A stretch of 64,000 bases of DNA from Azospirillum sp. RU38E (GTDB taxonomy: Bacteria; Pseudomonadota; Alphaproteobacteria; Azospirillales; Azospirillaceae), in contig NZ_FZOI01000020.1 in NCBI RefSeq assembly GCF_900188385.1, positions 1-64,000 of the forward strand. Reading direction: 5' to 3'. The first letter of the stretch is position 1. Every line of letters starts with the position of its first letter. Of the stretch, positions 62,991-64,000 are shown piece by piece. The notes below the pieces were generated by a model. It saw only the letters and a list, made by a program, of their open reading frames with translations, was not told the DNA's origin and did no database searches. Both the position numbers and the translations under genes were made by a program.

Positions 62991-64000
62991 TTAATCCGTC
63001 GCCAACGACAGCTGACTGGCAGGGTGGATGTCATAGACATTATCCTGCCAGCCGCGCAGGGCGGGGGATACCAGTCGCTGGGAACTGCCAAAACTGATCG
63101 GGATGATGCGGCCGCTCTCCAGGATTTGCCGTTCCAGCGCCCGCAGCCCTGCCTCATCGGCTGGCAATACCGTGCCGGGCGGCAGAAAGGCGGCCAGCGC
63201 GTAGGACGGGGCATAGGAAATCCAGCTATTCAGCACGAAACCGTTGAAATCGCCGCTGGCGCCCCGTTGGGTGATGATGCGGGATTCCTGCCCGACCAGA
63301 TCGGTTTCCACCCCCAAAACCTGCTTCCATTGCGCGGCAATTGCCACCACGCGCTGGCGCACCGGCTCGGTTGCGGCGTGCAGGATTTCCACCTTCGGCG
63401 GCGGCCGGTCGGGGCCATAGCCGGCACGGGCCAGCGCATCGCGAGCGGCCTGCTGGCGGGCCGTGTTGGTCAGAATGTCGGCGGCGGCCTGTCCGCCGTC
63501 ACGCCACAGGCCGGGCGGCACCAGCCCATGGGCTGGGATGGCGCGGCCCTGGCTGGGGGCGGTCAGCTGGTCGCGGTCCAGCGCCAGCGCCAGGGCGGTC
63601 AGAAAGGCCGGATTGTCCCGCCATGCCGGCCCGTTCTGGTTGGCGCGCAGATAGGTCAGCATGGTCCAGGGATGGATATGCAGGCTCCCCGGCATTTCCT
63701 GTCGTGCCCAACCCACCATCGCCCCGGGCAGGCTGCTGGTGACATGCAGGGCGCCGGTACGGAACAGGTTCAGTTCCATTTCCGGCCCGTCGCTGACCAC
63801 CAGTTCCACCGCCGCCGTTGCCGCCGGTGCAGGGTAATAATCATTGCGGACCAGATGATAGGCGCTGTGCAGCTGATGCCCGGCCAGCCGGTAGGGGCCA
63901 TTGCAGACCAGCCTGTCCGCGGCGGCGAAACCATTCCCCGCCTTTTCCAAGGTCGGGCCATGCACCGGCAGGCTGATGCGGTGGGCCAGCACCATGTCGA
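62991..64000 (-). CDS. ABC transporter peptide-type substrate-binding protein (partial, 3' part)
   Basis: At least 334 aa of a DppA/OppA-type (SBP_bac_5) solute-binding protein; the 5' end lies beyond the right edge. VCNGPYRLAGHQLHSAYHLV with RNDYYP is the family's typical central block. Further: TYLRANQNGPAWRDNPAFL (the usual N and F of the peptide-binding region), an ALALDRDQL helix and a C-terminal ISFGSSQRLVSP. It should deliver peptides or similar ligands to an inner-membrane permease outside this window. The stop codon is directly followed by composite repeat copy 4. Confidence 0.85.
   Translation of the reverse strand, partial: DMVLAHRISLPVHGPTLEKAGNGFAAADRLVCNGPYRLAGHQLHSAYHLVRNDYYPAPAATAAVELVVSDGPEMELNLFRTGALHVTSSLPGAMVGWARQEMPGSLHIHPWTMLTYLRANQNGPAWRDNPAFLTALALALDRDQLTAPSQGRAIPAHGLVPPGLWRDGGQAAADILTNTARQQAARDALARAGYGPDRPPPKVEILHAATEPVRQRVVAIAAQWKQVLGVETDLVGQESRIITQRGASGDFNGFVLNSWISYAPSYALAAFLPPGTVLPADEAGLRALERQILESGRIIPISFGSSQRLVSPALRGWQDNVYDIHPASQLSLATD

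Noticed and set aside
1-64000. CRISPR arrays, rRNA and tRNA genes, prophage or integrase genes
   Set aside because: Looked for regularly spaced direct repeats, tRNA-like cloverleaf ends and integrase motifs; none seen. The repeats present are dispersed hairpins, not arrays.

Overview
The window is a dense, GC-rich (roughly 63-65% by eye) bacterial chromosome segment. The organism is most likely an alphaproteobacterium of the Rhodospirillales/Azospirillaceae type (Niveispirillum- or Azospirillum-like). The reasons are the serS-surE-pcm-nlpD gene order, an Azospirillum-type D-galactose 1-dehydrogenase, a large Oar-like TonB-dependent receptor, an Na+/solute-symporter histidine kinase, and frequent GTG/TTG starts with good Shine-Dalgarno sites. 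This placement is inference; no rRNA or tRNA gene was seen.

Layout. 1-5.2 kb: an AT-rich leader with a REP-like palindrome, an overlapping histidine kinase/response regulator pair, and a chemoreceptor ending in tandem hairpins. 5.3-11.8 kb: a translationally coupled periplasmic nucleotidase and deoxyribosyltransferase, divergent from a 1081-aa TonB-dependent receptor, then a PilZ protein. 11.8-21.7 kb: a symporter-kinase-receiver fusion, a second chemoreceptor, a GH65 phosphorylase fused to beta-phosphoglucomutase, and a membrane protein. 21.8-31.3 kb: pyruvate kinase, a DEAD-box helicase, the divergent ohrR/ohr pair, a beta-propeller phytase lipoprotein, an aromatic aminotransferase and a DUF3667 membrane protein. 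30.3-40.6 kb: a sugar locus with glucokinase, LacI regulator, FHS sugar transporter, GH13 alpha-glucosidase, secreted GH15 glucoamylase, galactose dehydrogenase and aldose 1-epimerase. Extracellular glucan would be cut to glucose, imported and phosphorylated; the GH65-mutase fusion would feed glucose 6-phosphate from disaccharide phosphorolysis.

40.6-50.1 kb is the most accessory part: an amidohydrolase, a PaaG-like crotonase, an insertion-sequence relic, then a MarR-centred cluster. The cluster holds an aromatic-acid-type MFS transporter, the MarR regulator, three NTF2/SnoaL-like proteins, two DUF3237 proteins and a CocE/NonD-type hydrolase. Six near-identical palindromic boxes (TTGAK-NN-ATCAA) lie upstream of its five transcription units and nowhere else that I noticed. 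I read this as a compact, probably undescribed catabolic regulon for an aromatic or ester-type substrate.

50.1-54.2 kb: NAD-malic enzyme plus an AspT-family antiporter, preceded by a textbook sigma-54 promoter, a perfect IHF-consensus site and an upstream palindrome. 54.2-64 kb: the serS operon, envelope lipoproteins, an M20 peptidase, a MipA/OmpV protein and the 3' part of a peptide-type ABC substrate-binding protein running off the right edge.

Several 3' intergenic spaces carry a family of composite hairpin repeats (15.4, 43.0, 54.0 and 62.9 kb), and a number of terminators are built directly over the stop codon.
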